In this document: one piece after another, positions 23,574 to 34,977 of the stretch
How the letters are laid out: every line of letters starts with the position of its first letter
How positions within the stretch are numbered: the stretch's first letter is position 1
Assembly (NCBI GenBank): GCA_028274465.1
Contig: CM051457.1
Coordinates: 71,398,496 to 71,462,495, forward strand
Reading direction: 5' to 3'
DNA length: 64,000 nucleotides
From: Plantago ovata
Lineage: Eukaryota > Streptophyta > Magnoliopsida > Lamiales > Plantaginaceae
The notes under the pieces: model-generated
Told to the model about the DNA's origin: nothing
The model's database searches: none
Seen by the model: the letters and a program-made list of their open reading frames with translations, nothing else
Program-made: the position numbers and the translations under genes

Positions 23574-24488
23574 CATGAGAGACCACCCTTAGAAAGAGAC
23601 CATAGAGATCAATTTATATTAATTACAAAACAACCTCAAAACAACTATTAGCTTTTAAAACACCCCACAACCCAACCAAAATCACATGGGATCATCACCA
23701 TCGCCTGCTCATCATCATCAATCGACCGATTGGACATAGGTAAAGATTTTTTTTAGTTGTTTGAATTGATGTTTGTTGGTGATAAAAGTTTGTTGGTGAT
23801 AGATTTATGTTGAATTCACGTTGTTGTTGTTATTTGCATCTAGATTTATGTAGATATGTGTTTGAATCGAAATTTGTTGGTGATAGATGTTAGCTTTTAC
23901 ATCTAGATGTAGATTTATGTTCATCTCATGATTTTTTTACGTTCAACGATATTTGCCATGTTCTGTACAATATTGTCCATGTTCTAGCCAATATTGTCCA
24001 TGTTCTAACCAACATGCTCACTGTTTCTGATGCTCTGCTTTTTTTTTAAACTGGTTTTGTGAGAAATTGACCTATGCGATATGCACTATGTTCTCAACAA
24101 TATAACCCATGTTGTCAACAATATTGTCAATGTTCTGACCAATATACTCTGTTTGACAATTTTAAAAATTAATCTACTATATATTTATGATTTTGTTTGA
24201 GAACATGGAAGATATTTTCAGAAACATGAAAAATATTATGAGAAACATGGGTAGTAATCCCATGATCATGGGAGATATTCTCAGAAACATGGGTTCTATT
24301 TGGAGAAACACATAACATGCTTATATATAAAAACAAGTTCATGAAAGATATTATGAGAAACATGGCTAGTATTCCCATGAACATGGGAGATATTCTCAGA
24401 AACATGGGTTCTTTTGGAGAAACACAGATATGACACTTATATATAAAAACAAGTTCATGGATGGGTTCTTTTGGAGAAACACATATAT

Positions 24489-24536
<48 letters not shown>

Positions 24537-26141
24537 AACAAGTTCATGGAAGATATTATGACAAACATGTGTAGTATTCCCATGAACATGGACGATATAT
24601 TCAGAAACATGGGTAATATTAAACTAACATGGAACATGAACATTATCAATAAATTGTAAGTACATGGGATATATTATGAGAAACATGGATAATATTTACA
24701 TAAACATGAAAGATATTCTCAACAAACATGGATACTATTTCAAACATAAAAAAATCCTTGTACATAAATCCAAGTACATTTGACATACTAATATTATGAC
24801 TACAATAATAACTATCTAACTTCTAATGACAAGGATACTCCATTTTCTTAAATCGATACAATCCTTTGTATCAACATGAATCAAATTGGATTTTTGCTTG
24901 CTTACGGCATTAGTCCTCTTTTTCTTCTGTTGCACATCATCTACAAAAACAAAAACACAAACATAGACAATATTGTAAGGAACATAGGTAATAATATTAA
25001 GAATATAGACCATAATCAGAACAAATATCAACATAGACTAAAAATCAAGATAGAACATGGGACATATCAAACAAAATGATATGACATAATATAAGAAACA
25101 TGTGTAATAATGTTCAAACATGGGACATATGCTTAGAAACATGGGTAATAATTCGTAGATTATGTAAAACTGCGTCCAATATAGAAACATCCAAACGCCA
25201 TAAAAACAAGGATAATAGCACCACGAAAACTAAAGGGGGAAAACAACAAATGTAGTATTGTTTAGAACATGGACAATATTGTTGAGAACATGGGTTATAT
25301 TGTTGAGAACATAGTGTATATTGCAGAGGTCAAATTTTTCATAAAAACAGTTAAAAAGCAGAGCATTAAAAACAGTGAGCATATCGGTCAGAACATGGAC
25401 AATATTGGCTAGAACATGGGCTATATTGTACAGAACATGGAGAATATCATATCGTTGAACGTAAAAAATTTATGAGATGAATGTAAATCTACATCTAGAT
25501 GCAAAATCTAAAATTGATCAATCTGATCGACAACCACATAAAAGTTAGTGCACATATAATCATACATACGTGATTAAATGCACGCCTAACAAACCAACTG
25601 CCACTTCTATATCCTAAATACAAAAAAGAAATCCATGAACCCTAAAGCAAAGTATCAAGAAATCCATCACCCACCTGCATGTACAGAATCGAACAATCGA
25701 ATTGAGGTGTGATTAAACTTTAAATTCTGACTGAATTACCAGCCGTCTGGCTTGAGATAATGCCGGAGGATTTGATTTAGCCATCGGTGAATAGAGTGAG
25801 AAAGGAGAGGACACAGGAGAAAGAGAAACAACTGAAGAGCAGAGTCATGAACGTCTCCCACGGCAACTCCACCCACGGTGGTGAAATTGGGGATGAATTT
25901 AGAGAATGAGAGAGATCGATGAAGAGAGTTTTCCGTATAGAGAGAGGGAACAAGAAGAATCGGTATATGATTTAGATTAAAAGAAAGAAGAAGTATAATT
26001 TGCTGAAAGGACCTCATATTTATAATTAATTACACATATACCACCGAATTTTTTAATGGTTATAACCAGCTGTTGGTAAATTGCATAACGATACGGTCTC
26101 TCCATATGTTAAAAAGAGACGGTCTCTTATGAGACTTTGCA
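23574..26141. mobile_element. Mutator-like non-autonomous element
   Basis: The outer ends are inverted (AGTCTCATGAGAGACC at left, AGTCTCATAAGAGACC on the opposite strand at right). A 9-bp direct repeat TATTTAATA lies immediately outside both ends (23565-23573 and 26142-26150), the duplication length of Mutator-like elements. Further inverted similarity is clear between about 23930-24165 and 25255-25490. The middle (24190-25170) is an array of AACATGG-containing units of roughly 110-130 bp. No transposase ORF is seen; a 93-codon minus-strand ORF at 25736-26017 has no recognisable domain. Confidence 0.72.
24491..24528. repeat. (CA)n microsatellite
   Basis: About 19 uninterrupted CA units followed by a short TA run, inside the Mutator-like element. 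It generates false Cys-Val ORFs on the minus strand. Confidence 0.98.
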
Positions 26142-26150
26142 TATTTAATA

Positions 26151-26389
26151 TATCTAAATTGAACTTAATTAATCTAAACTGAACTTAACTTATTTGAAGT
26201 ATAAATTTTAACTAAGCAACCCTAAACTGAACTTTATTTATTTTTTAACTGAACTGAACTTATTTGAACTGAAATTCAAGTAATGAATAAAAACTAAACT
26301 GCATACTTGCGACATGCTCTATCAAGAGATGTGACATAATCAACCTTCCCTGAAATTTGAATGTATAATTAATAATCATTTTCTAAATG
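26151..26389. other. Intergenic, no gene seen
   Basis: AT-rich DNA with several AACTGAACTTA-like words. Nothing is recognised. Confidence 0.4.
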
Positions 26390-26488
26390 CTAGGAGGTAA
26401 TTACCATGACACCCTCTAATAAGATTGTAATCTCTATGTGTGGACCTCACACCCTATATTAGAGGGTGTCGCAGTGATTAGCCCCTAA
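26390..26488. mobile_element. Small foldback element (MITE-like)
   Basis: An inverted repeat of about 32 bp per arm, with ACACCCTCTAATA perfectly paired and the outer part imperfect. It can fold almost completely. No convincing target duplication is seen. Confidence 0.6.
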
Positions 26489-26494
26489 CATGTA

Positions 26495-26748
26495 CTTTCT
26501 CCGGTAATTTTAAAAAACCCCATTTCATTTTCTTGACTTTTTTATGTTCGGTTTGACCTCAAATTAATCATAATTTATTGTGAAAAAATAATTTTAAAAC
26601 TTATATTATGAAAATATAAGAAGTGTAATTTCATAACATAATTTCAAAAGTTATTTTTTTGCAATGAGTCATGATTAATTTGAAGTCAAACCGGACGTTG
26701 AAAAAGTCAACAAAAAGTACTGGGGTTCTTATAAGTTAGCGGAGGAAG
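26495..26748. mobile_element. Stowaway-like MITE upstream of the RUP-like gene
   Basis: A 254-bp element has inverted ends CTTTCTCCG...CGGAGGAAG and is flanked by TA on both sides (26493-26494, 26749-26750), the Stowaway/mariner pattern. The arms pair over about 80 bp, including GGTTTGACCTCAAATTAATCAT against ATGATTAATTTGAAGTCAAACC. It ends about 240 bp before the preferred start codon of the gene. Confidence 0.85.
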
Positions 26749-26862
26749 TAATAAACTATAGAAACATACTTATCTTTTTAACAGCTATATCATTTTTAAG
26801 TTAGATAATCCGTCGTCTACAATTTTTACGAACATTAATTATCATTTTATTTACGAAAGCAA

Positions 26863-26985
26863 ATGGCAGCTAGAGGACAGCAACCTGGCAGAGGAGCCAG
26901 CGAAACTCCTTATCCACCACACACACTAACACACAAATTTAAACAGTCGCATCATACACTTGGTCTCATTTCATATGAATGGGAA
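26863..26985 (+). promoter_or_regulatory. Leader or alternative N-terminus of the RUP-like gene
   Basis: This stretch is open in frame with the gene from an ATG at 26863, but its CA-rich composition (CACACACTAACACAC) is leader-like and the extra 41 residues have no counterpart known to me in the family. I read it as 5' UTR, tentatively. Confidence 0.5.
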
Positions 26986-28086
26986 ATGAAAAACTTGTCA
27001 TCAAACCAGAATTCACAACACCAACCAAACACTCCCTCAACTAACCAACTTTCCCTACAGCAACAACAAGAAGAAGAAAAAACTGACGATGATAAACCAA
27101 GATGCGACTGGGATTTCAACCTCTCCGCCATAATCTCATCCTCCTCTCCTTCCTCCTCCGATGCAATTGGTGTAGTCGAATTCGACCAGGCAGAGCATTA
27201 CTTAGCCACAGGCGGAATCGCACGTAAAATCCGAATCTACAGCGTCCAAAGTCTACTTTTAGATTACTACTTATGCACCCCAGCTAAACTCAGCAGCTTG
27301 AAATGGAAACCCGGGTCGGGTTCCCGGGTCATCGGGTCGGGCGACTATGACGGCGTGGTCACGGAGTACGATCTCGAGAAGCGTGTTCCTGTCTTTGAAC
27401 GGGACGAACACGGCGGGAGGCGGGTCTGGAGCATGGACTATTCGCATTGGGACCCGATTCTGGGTGCTTCCGGGTCGGACGATGGTACCATGCAAATGTG
27501 GGACCCTCGTTGCGATAACGGTGGGAAGTGTTTGGCGGCTGTCCAACCGAACCGGTTGGTCAGCAGCCCTGTGTGTTGTGTGGAATTCAATCCGTTTGGG
27601 GGTCCGTTAGTATCGGTGGGGTGTGCCGATGGTAGAGTGTACGGGTACGACATCCGGAGCATGGATGACCCGGTTTTCGTGTTAGACGGACATGAGAAGG
27701 CTGTTACGTATACGAGGTTTATGGATTTGAAGACAATTGTTTCGTCGTCGGTTGATGGCAGTTTGATGACGTGGAGTACGGAGAATCAGAGGATTATAAG
27801 AGCGTATAAAGGACACGTGAATAGTAAGAGATTCGTTGGGTTGTCCGTTTGGAGAAATGGTGGCTTGTTGAGTTGCGGGTCGGAGGATAGTCGGGTTTTT
27901 GTATATGATATGAGGTGGGGCGACCCAATTTGGGTCCACGGGTTGGAAACCGGACGCTGTGGTGGTTTTGTTAGCGGCGTATGCTGGCGGCAGACGGAAG
28001 AGGAACGATGTACGCTTGTGGCGGGGGGTTCGAATGGTGTTTTGCAAGTGTTTCAAGGTCAAAGAAAGTCGCAGTACCAAGACTAA
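26986..28086 (+). CDS. RUP2: RUP-type WD40 repressor of UV-B photomorphogenesis
   Basis: Single-exon WD40 protein of 366 residues, like Arabidopsis RUP1/RUP2 (also EFO1/EFO2). In that family the protein binds the UV-B photoreceptor UVR8, promotes its return to the inactive dimer, and works with CUL4-DDB1 in the nucleus and cytosol. Visible here: a Gln/Ser-rich N-terminus (residues 1-60), the conserved CDWDFNLSAI start (about 40-50), then WD repeats to the C-terminus with WDPR (172-175, a DDB1-binding WDxR box), YDIR (221-224) and YDMR (307-310). The frame stays open to an upstream ATG at 26863 (407 residues), but that extension looks like a CA-rich leader, and the 366-residue form fits the family length (RUP2 is 368). 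RUP1 versus RUP2 is not certain. No break is seen; this is the only intact host gene here. Confidence 0.93.
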   Translation: MKNLSSNQNSQHQPNTPSTNQLSLQQQQEEEKTDDDKPRCDWDFNLSAIISSSSPSSSDAIGVVEFDQAEHYLATGGIARKIRIYSVQSLLLDYYLCTPAKLSSLKWKPGSGSRVIGSGDYDGVVTEYDLEKRVPVFERDEHGGRRVWSMDYSHWDPILGASGSDDGTMQMWDPRCDNGGKCLAAVQPNRLVSSPVCCVEFNPFGGPLVSVGCADGRVYGYDIRSMDDPVFVLDGHEKAVTYTRFMDLKTIVSSSVDGSLMTWSTENQRIIRAYKGHVNSKRFVGLSVWRNGGLLSCGSEDSRVFVYDMRWGDPIWVHGLETGRCGGFVSGVCWRQTEEERCTLVAGGSNGVLQVFQGQRKSQYQD

Positions 28087-28550
28087 TTCATTATTATACT
28101 TCTAAATTGTTTAATTAATTCTTTTTAAAATATTTCTCTAATCAAAGTCATAAGAATTACGATATTTTATTAACTTAGTTTGATTTTTTTTGTAATTCAA
28201 ACGACATTGTGGGACATTGAGATAGTGAAAAAGAAGATAGAAAAAAGTTGTTTTTCATTATCTTTTCATTAATTCATGTACATTTGATGACCATGATTAG
28301 TGAAATTAAATATAGATTGTTTTATTTTTATGAGAATATGGGTATTCTAAATTTTTAATGAAAAATATCTTTTTTCTATAAAAATATTTTGTACTTCCTC
28401 TCGATTCATGATTTATGTTGTGATTTTGTCTACTAACTTATAAAGTTATGTTTTTAAAATAGTTAATTGGAGATATTTATGGAGCATACGCCCTCTGTCT
28501 CAGGGCATACACCTCGCCTCAAGGCACGTATTAGGCCCAGCTTAGAATGT

Positions 28551-28792
28551 TCCTCTGTTCTGTATAAGTTTTCCATTTGTTTTGTTGATCTTTTTAACTT
28601 TTGTTTGACTCCGATTTAATCCTAATTCATGTGAAAAACGTAATTATAGAAATTACGATGTGAGAATATAAGAGTTTCACTTTCATAGTATAAGTTCAAA
28701 TATTGTTTTTTATACGATTTATAATTAATTCAAAATCAAACAGGGTAAAACAATCTATAAAAAAGCAAATGAAAAACTTATAGTGACCTGAG
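28551..28792. mobile_element. Stowaway-like MITE downstream of the RUP-like gene
   Basis: The arms TATAAGTTTTCCATTTG and, on the opposite strand, TATAAGTTTTTCATTTG are inverted. Inner blocks (GTTTGACTCCGATTTAAT against ATTAATTCAAAATCAAAC) also pair. The layout is like the upstream MITE but more decayed, and the exact ends and duplication are unclear. Confidence 0.6.
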
Positions 28793-29311
28793 CTCAATTT
28801 TGCTCATTTAGTTTACTTTAGGGAATTGAGTTGGACTCTGTCGTCATTTTTATTTATTTATTATTAAAAGATAAATATTACACTACGCACACACTATTAC
28901 TATAGGGGTTGTTAAATGTCGTAACAATTTTACTAAACGTTGGATATTTATTTGTAATTCGTAAAAGATTTCTTATTTTACAAACATTATAAATGAGTCT
29001 CGAACTTATTAAATCCATACAAATTATCATAAAAAATTGTAAGTATAACAAATTCATTAATTCTACTTTACCACAAACACTCTAGATTAAATACTCTCCT
29101 AAATATAAATTATTAAATGGAATGGCCACTTGAATAAAAAAAGGGTCGAATTATAACAAACTTCAAAAAATTAATAAATTTGGTATCAAATTCAAATGTT
29201 CCGAAAATCGATGTTTAAATCCGAACGTAAAAAAGAAAAAGGAAAAAAAAAAAGACGGATAGCTGCTGCTAACTATTAACAGCAGCCTGCTGGGCTGCTC
29301 AACTATGAGCA
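28793..29311. other. Intergenic, no gene seen
   Basis: AT-rich DNA. The last 50 bases before element D are rich in GCAGC/GCTGC palindromes that resume on the far side of D (51266-51345). Confidence 0.5.
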
Positions 29312-31392
29312 TGTAAGAAAATACGGTCAGAGTTACCCCTAGGGTACGCAGCGGAATTTCAAAAATTTTCTTAACATACAGGTTAATTGATTATGTATAT
29401 GCCGCATATATGTAAACACGTCAATTAGAAGACTAACCTTACTTCCAAAGCCGCTTCCAAGTCTTCGTAATAATCCGGTGTATCTTCTCCTTCGTCGAAG
29501 TCGAAGATATCTGCAATACTCTGATTATCTGCAAGATAATAAGAGTTAGTTTCCAGCTCCTAGAACCTCAACCTTGGTATCCACGGATGAACAGCCTATC
29601 GGAAGAATGCTAGGATATTCTTTGTGTGACCAAGAAGACGGGGCGGCGATTCCTCCGGCAAGGTGGCGCGCGCGTGTGGCTTATAGAGGAGGGAAGAGCT
29701 TTTATTTTCTCTAAGAAAACTGGGTAGAATAATTCTCTAAGAATTGATTGTTCAGAATAATCATAATCAAAAAGCTCTCTAATAGTCTACTATATATAGT
29801 AGTCAATAGAAGCCTAAAGCATAAGCAATTAGACTTCGTAAAGGACTAAGAATCTAATGCTTATCGCACTAGGAAACCAATATTAAGTCTAGATTCATTC
29901 CCATCAAATTAAAACTCAATCAGAAAAATCTAACTTATCCCTTGGACTTCTAATAGAGGAATGAGTCGAACTCTTTCCCCTATCCCATCTATGCGCGCGC
30001 GCGCGCGCTCTCCCAGGGGTAATAGGTGGGTCCCGATTTTGGGACCCACTTATAGTTCTAAGGCAATTCAAACTCCAAGTAGATTTTGCCCATGTGCATA
30101 TGTTAATTCTAAATTAACATATCCTTTCAAATCAAACCTCTATTATATTTATAAAATATGATCTTTAATTGTATTTACATAAAATACAATTAATTAGCCA
30201 ATTCAATTAATAATTCCAAATCATTAATTGAGCCACTAAATATTCTAATTAATTCAAAATTAATTATAATCCATCAATCACAATTAATTCCAAATTAATT
30301 GCGATTCCATCTTCAAGGATATTCTGAGAAGCTGAATCACCACATAGTGTGACCCATAGGGCCTCATTGTATTAAGCAAGTCCTAGACTAGGCAAAATGG
30401 AATTCCTAGACGGTTCCATTTGCAATATTAATACATGAGGACGTTTGAGAGTTTCTCAAAGCAAACCCTTTCGTTGCGAAGTCTGTTGCGCTCAACACGG
30501 CGATGGTAACGTCCCTTCATCTGACTGACTCGAATGCATCTAGGATCGATGATGTGTCTATCCCAATAATACATCCATGGGCGTCTCAGGGAGTTGCTTG
30601 GTTACTAAGATATACTTATGACCATCATAAAATATCGATGCACTGGCCAGTGACTTTACCAACACAACTATGAAGACTACGAGCAGTACTCTCCTGTGCT
30701 ACACATGAGAGATGAATCCTTCACAGAAACACTTATCATCACAATTTGTATGTAGCCATAATCCTGGATCGTGTCTTAGGTCAACTGCTTATTCAGATCT
30801 GACATCGACGGGTCCACCAAGGATATGGGGCAACAAATGTGATGATAAATTCCTGTAAGTCCACAGGACGACTGGCATCACTTCGACAACTTACCGGTTT
30901 CCATAGATACTTCGGTGTAGAGTATACATTGATGGGAGTGTCTGGTGGGTACTTCCATTGTTCGATAATCCTTCTTCGAACAACTATGCGCAAATATGGG
31001 AACGTTTCTCGATTGTCCAACAATCCGTTCCGTGGCCGTGGGATCGGCTCACACTTGCTCCAACAAGTATAACCTCCACGCATACTAGTCTCATCTGGTT
31101 CATTCAGACCCCTACATCCGAGATGAACCTCGACTAGGGAGAGTTTGGGATAGATGATAACTCACTGTGTGATCGGTCATCTATCCGGGGGGACATGTTT
31201 AATATCAATACAGACAGTAATAGAGATATGACATGCTGCATGCCTGGTATAATATAAATATGAAAGTGATACTCAATAGTAAAACAACAAACATATATCA
31301 TATTACGTTGACCTGTGTAATAGTACATATATGCCCTCTATAAGGGCTCCATGCCCTTAATAAGGACTGTCTCTAGGACATATACACTATCA
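29312..31392 (-). repeat. 3' LTR of copia D
   Basis: This roughly 2.1-kb LTR starts (minus strand) TGATAGTGTATATG next to the purine-rich AGTCCAAGTGGGTGAT and ends TATTTTCTTACA. A TATA-like palindrome lies at 29785-29802. A (GC)n run lies at 29993-30008. The first 980 bp of U3 (30412-31392) match 50263-51260; the remainder has no counterpart at the other end. Confidence 0.82.
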
Positions 31393-31406
31393 ATCACCCA
31401 CTTGGA

Positions 31407-34400
31407 CTAGAGCCAGTCACCTTTATGCCTAATACCCAGATTAGCATAATGTCTTAAGTGGACTTCCACTGATAAGACCTTGGTGAAAGGATCTGCCACG
31501 TTGTCCGTGGTAGAGACACGTTCTATACTAACTTCTCCTCTATCAATAATCTCACGTATAACGTGATATTTTCGAAGTACATGTTTGTTCTTGTTTGTAG
31601 ATATAGGCTCCCTAGCTTGAGCGACGGCGCCCGTATTGTCACAATAAATCCTTATTGGACTAGGAGCAGGAACAACCCTCAATTCCTTCAAGAACTCTGA
31701 AATCCAGACAGCTTCTTTTGATGCTTCTGATGCAGCAATGTACTCGGCTTCTATGGATGAGTCAGCAACCGTGGCTTGCTTAGAACTCTTCCAACAGACA
31801 ACTCCTCCGTTCAATTTGAATACGTATCCTGTCTGTGACTTAAAGTCATCAGGATCTGATTCAAATCCAGTGTCGACATACCCAGACATCTTTAATTCTG
31901 GTTCTCCACCAAACACCAAGAACATCTCTTTAGTCCGTCGAAGGTACTTAAGAATGTTGTTTACAGCAGTCCAGTGAGGTACTCCTTGATTCTGTTGGTG
32001 TCGACAAGTGACACTAAGCGCATATGCCACATCGGGCCTTGTGCAATTCATTGCATACATTATAGACCCTACTGCCGAAGCATAGGGCACACGACTCATT
32101 GCATTTCTTTCTTCATCAGTTTTACGACCATCCTTAACTGATAAGACAATCCCATGCCTAGCTGGGAGAAAGCCTCTCTTTGAGTCATCCATCTTATAAT
32201 GCTTCAGTATTTTGTCGATGTAGGTGGACTGTGTCAATCCTAACATCCTCTTGGATCTATCTCTAAAGATCTTGATCCCTAGGATGTATTTCGCTTCACC
32301 CAAGTCCTTCATCGAGAAGGTACTTGATAACCAAACTTTAGTCTCTTCTAGCATAAAGACATTGTTTCCCATGATCAAAATGTCATCAAAATTGATGATC
32401 ATGAAAATGACTCCCTTGTCGCTGTGCCTAGCGTAGACACAGGGATCTTCCTTGCTTCTGATGAAGTCAAACGATTTGACAGCTTCATCAAAGCGGATAT
32501 TCCAGCTCCTTGACGCTTGCTTTAGCCCATAGATGGATCTTTGTAATTTGCATACAGCAGTTGGCCTGGTTTTACTAATAAAACCTTCCGGCTGTACCAT
32601 ATAGACCTCTTCCTCAAGGTTTCCATTGTGGAAGGCAGTCTTTACATCCATCTGCCAGATCTCATAATCATAGTAGGCAGCTATCGCAAGTAGAATTCGA
32701 ATGGACTTCAATTTTGCTACCGGTGAAAAGGTTACATCGTAATCGATGCCATACCTTTGCGTGTAGCCTTTTGCCACAAGCCTAGCTTTGTGCGTTTGTA
32801 CCTTGCCATCGGCATCTGTCTTTCGTTTAAAGACTCATTTGCACCCAATAGGTCTAACTCCTTGGGGCAAATCTACCAAGTTCCAAACTTGGTTCTGGTA
32901 CATGGAGTCCATTTCCAATTCCATGGCCTCTTGCCATTTGTCTGAGTCAATATCAATTATTGCCTCTTTGTAGGTCTCGGGATCTTCCCGATCTGATAAG
33001 CCGACATCAAGTTCACTGATGTCTTCTATCATAAGGCTTTGCTTCTGAGGTCCTTTTAGGATCCTCTTCGACCTACGGAGCTCGACTGGTTCTGGTGCTT
33101 TTCTTTTCTGGCGTCGTGTAACACGAACATTATCAGTGGGTATTGATGCTGTTGGTCGGGCCCCGCGACCCTGTTCCCTTGCGGGAGGCTGCTCTTGTGC
33201 TACTTGTTGCACAGGTTGGTTGACAACGGGTTCTATTGGTGTGGTTTCAACTGTTGATCTAATCACAGGACTCCCACTGACTATGACATGCCTAGCAAGT
33301 GTCATATCATTACCCTTGTCTGCTTCGAAAGCTCCCACTGAACTTGAGTCCAAATCAGAAGATTTAGAGAACTCATGTTCGCGCGTGTCAAAGTCTTGAA
33401 TTTTTTCAAGTTCTATCATGTCATCTTACCTCTCTTCTTCGAGGTATTCAACTTCTAAAAATTTGACGTTTCTAGATACGATCACCTTGTGATCTTCAAC
33501 ATGATAGAATTCATAGCCTCTCGTCTGACAAGGATAGCCAATGAAATATACTTTGACACCCTTGGCATCTAACTTATCAGTGAGCATCAGTTTGACTATC
33601 GCAGGACAGCCCCAAGGTCTAAGATAGCCCAGTGAGGGTTTCTTTCCCTTCCATAACTCATAAGGAGTTTTCTCCACTGATTTAGATGGTACACGGTTCA
33701 GAATCTAGATTGCAGTTTGTAGTGCATATCCCGACAGATATTTTGGAAGGGTTGAGAATCCAATCATTGATCTCACCATGTCTAACAGGGCTCGATTCCT
33801 CCTCTCAGACACACCATTTAACTGTGGTGTTCCAGGAGGAGTCCATTGCGATTGAATTCCATTTTCCTTCAAGTAGTCGATAAATTCTTCACTAAGGTAT
33901 TCACCTCCTCGATCTGATCGAAGAGTGACTATCCTTAGGTTCAATTCATTCTCGACCTCATTCCTAAACTCCTTGAATTTCCCAAAGGTCTCGGATTTAT
34001 TCTTCATAAGATAAATATATTCATACTTTGAGAAATCGTCAGTAAAGGTAACGAAGTAAGGATAACCCCCACGCGCATGGACTTTAAAAGGTCCACATAC
34101 ATCGGTATGTATGAGCTCTAAGCATCGAGTGGCACGAACACCTTGTCCAACAAAAGGTTTGTTCGTCATCTTACCCTTAACACATGATTCGCATGTACCA
34201 TATGATTCAAAATCAAATGGTTCTAAGTAGTCCAACTTCCTTAGTCTTTGAATCCGTGTTTTATTGATATGACCTAGCCGACAATGCCATAGATAAGATG
34301 GATTATTCTTCCTACTTGAAGACAGTTGTTTGTTATGTATTTGAAATGAAGGTAGACTACTTTATAAAATATATAAACCATTCACTAAGCGAGCCTTTCC

Positions 34401-34750
34401 ATAATACTGATCATTTAATTAAAAATAACAAGTATTATTCGCAAATCGAAAGGAAAAAACCCATATTGTCTAACAATGGAATGAAAATAATATTTCTGAC
34501 AATGGATGGAACAAAATAAACATTATCAAGTTCTAAACATTGTCCCGAAGGTAAATCTATCTTGTTGCGTCCAACGCGTTTGGCTTCAACTGGATTGCCG
34601 TTCCCAACATGCAAGTCGATTTCACCTTGCTTGACTAGCCTGTGATCAATTAGCCCCTGCACATTATTGCAAATGTGTGAGCCACAGGCTGTATCTAATA
34701 CCCAACCATTGGAGTCAAAAGTAGTCATGTTTATTTCAATAACAAACATA
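31407..34750 (-). pseudogene. Copia D pol (protease, integrase, RT, RNase H)
   Basis: Protease (LDTACGSHICNN near 34690), integrase (CESCVKGK finger; HTDVCGP, RSDRGGEYL and GVSERRNR catalytic blocks at 34235-33705), reverse transcriptase (QMDVKTAFHNG, YGLKQASRSW, active site NFDDILIMGN in place of YVDD) and RNase H (YVDTGFESDPDD, SSIEAEYIA, CDNTGAVAQA) follow in order. From 34235 down it is a single frame with in-frame stops near 33705, 33426 and 32835 (the last where a Trp of a conserved block is expected). A frameshift near 34250-34430 separates it from protease. It ends just before the LTR. Confidence 0.92.
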
Positions 34751-34977
34751 CCTAAGCCAGAAGCCGGTGGCTTCTTAGCTTGATCTTCCCTAAGCTTAGG
34801 GCAATCTTTCTTCCAATGTCCTTTCTACTTACAGAAAAGACATTCATCTGTGCGCACCATTCCGCTTCTATTGAACTTCCTTTTCTGGTTCGGACGCTTA
34901 GGCTTATCACTCCAAGTGTTAGCCTTGGCTCCCGACCTCCCTTACCCTTAGCACCTTTGTTTCTCGGGTTTGGGTTA
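34751..34977 (-). pseudogene. Copia D gag, zinc-knuckle part
   Basis: A Lys/Arg-rich stretch leads to a degenerate CCHC knuckle (ECLFC, then a stop where the next residue should be, then KGHWKKDC). It continues the gag half at 48873-49527 on the other side of element E. Confidence 0.75.

Noticed and set aside
24169..24649. Cys-Val-rich ORFs on the minus strand
   Set aside because: Translation of the CA microsatellite and AACATGG repeats.
27271..28080. Antisense and shifted ORFs across the RUP-like gene
   Set aside because: Shadows of a GC-rich coding region; the sense frame has clear WD40 motifs.
29993..30008. (GC)n run as Z-DNA or regulatory signal
   Set aside because: Only 8 units inside an LTR; no further support.
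30793..31083. ORFs around 30.8-31.1 kb and 50.7-50.9 kb
   Set aside because: They lie in the U3 part of the D LTRs and are conserved only because the LTRs are copies; no domain seen.
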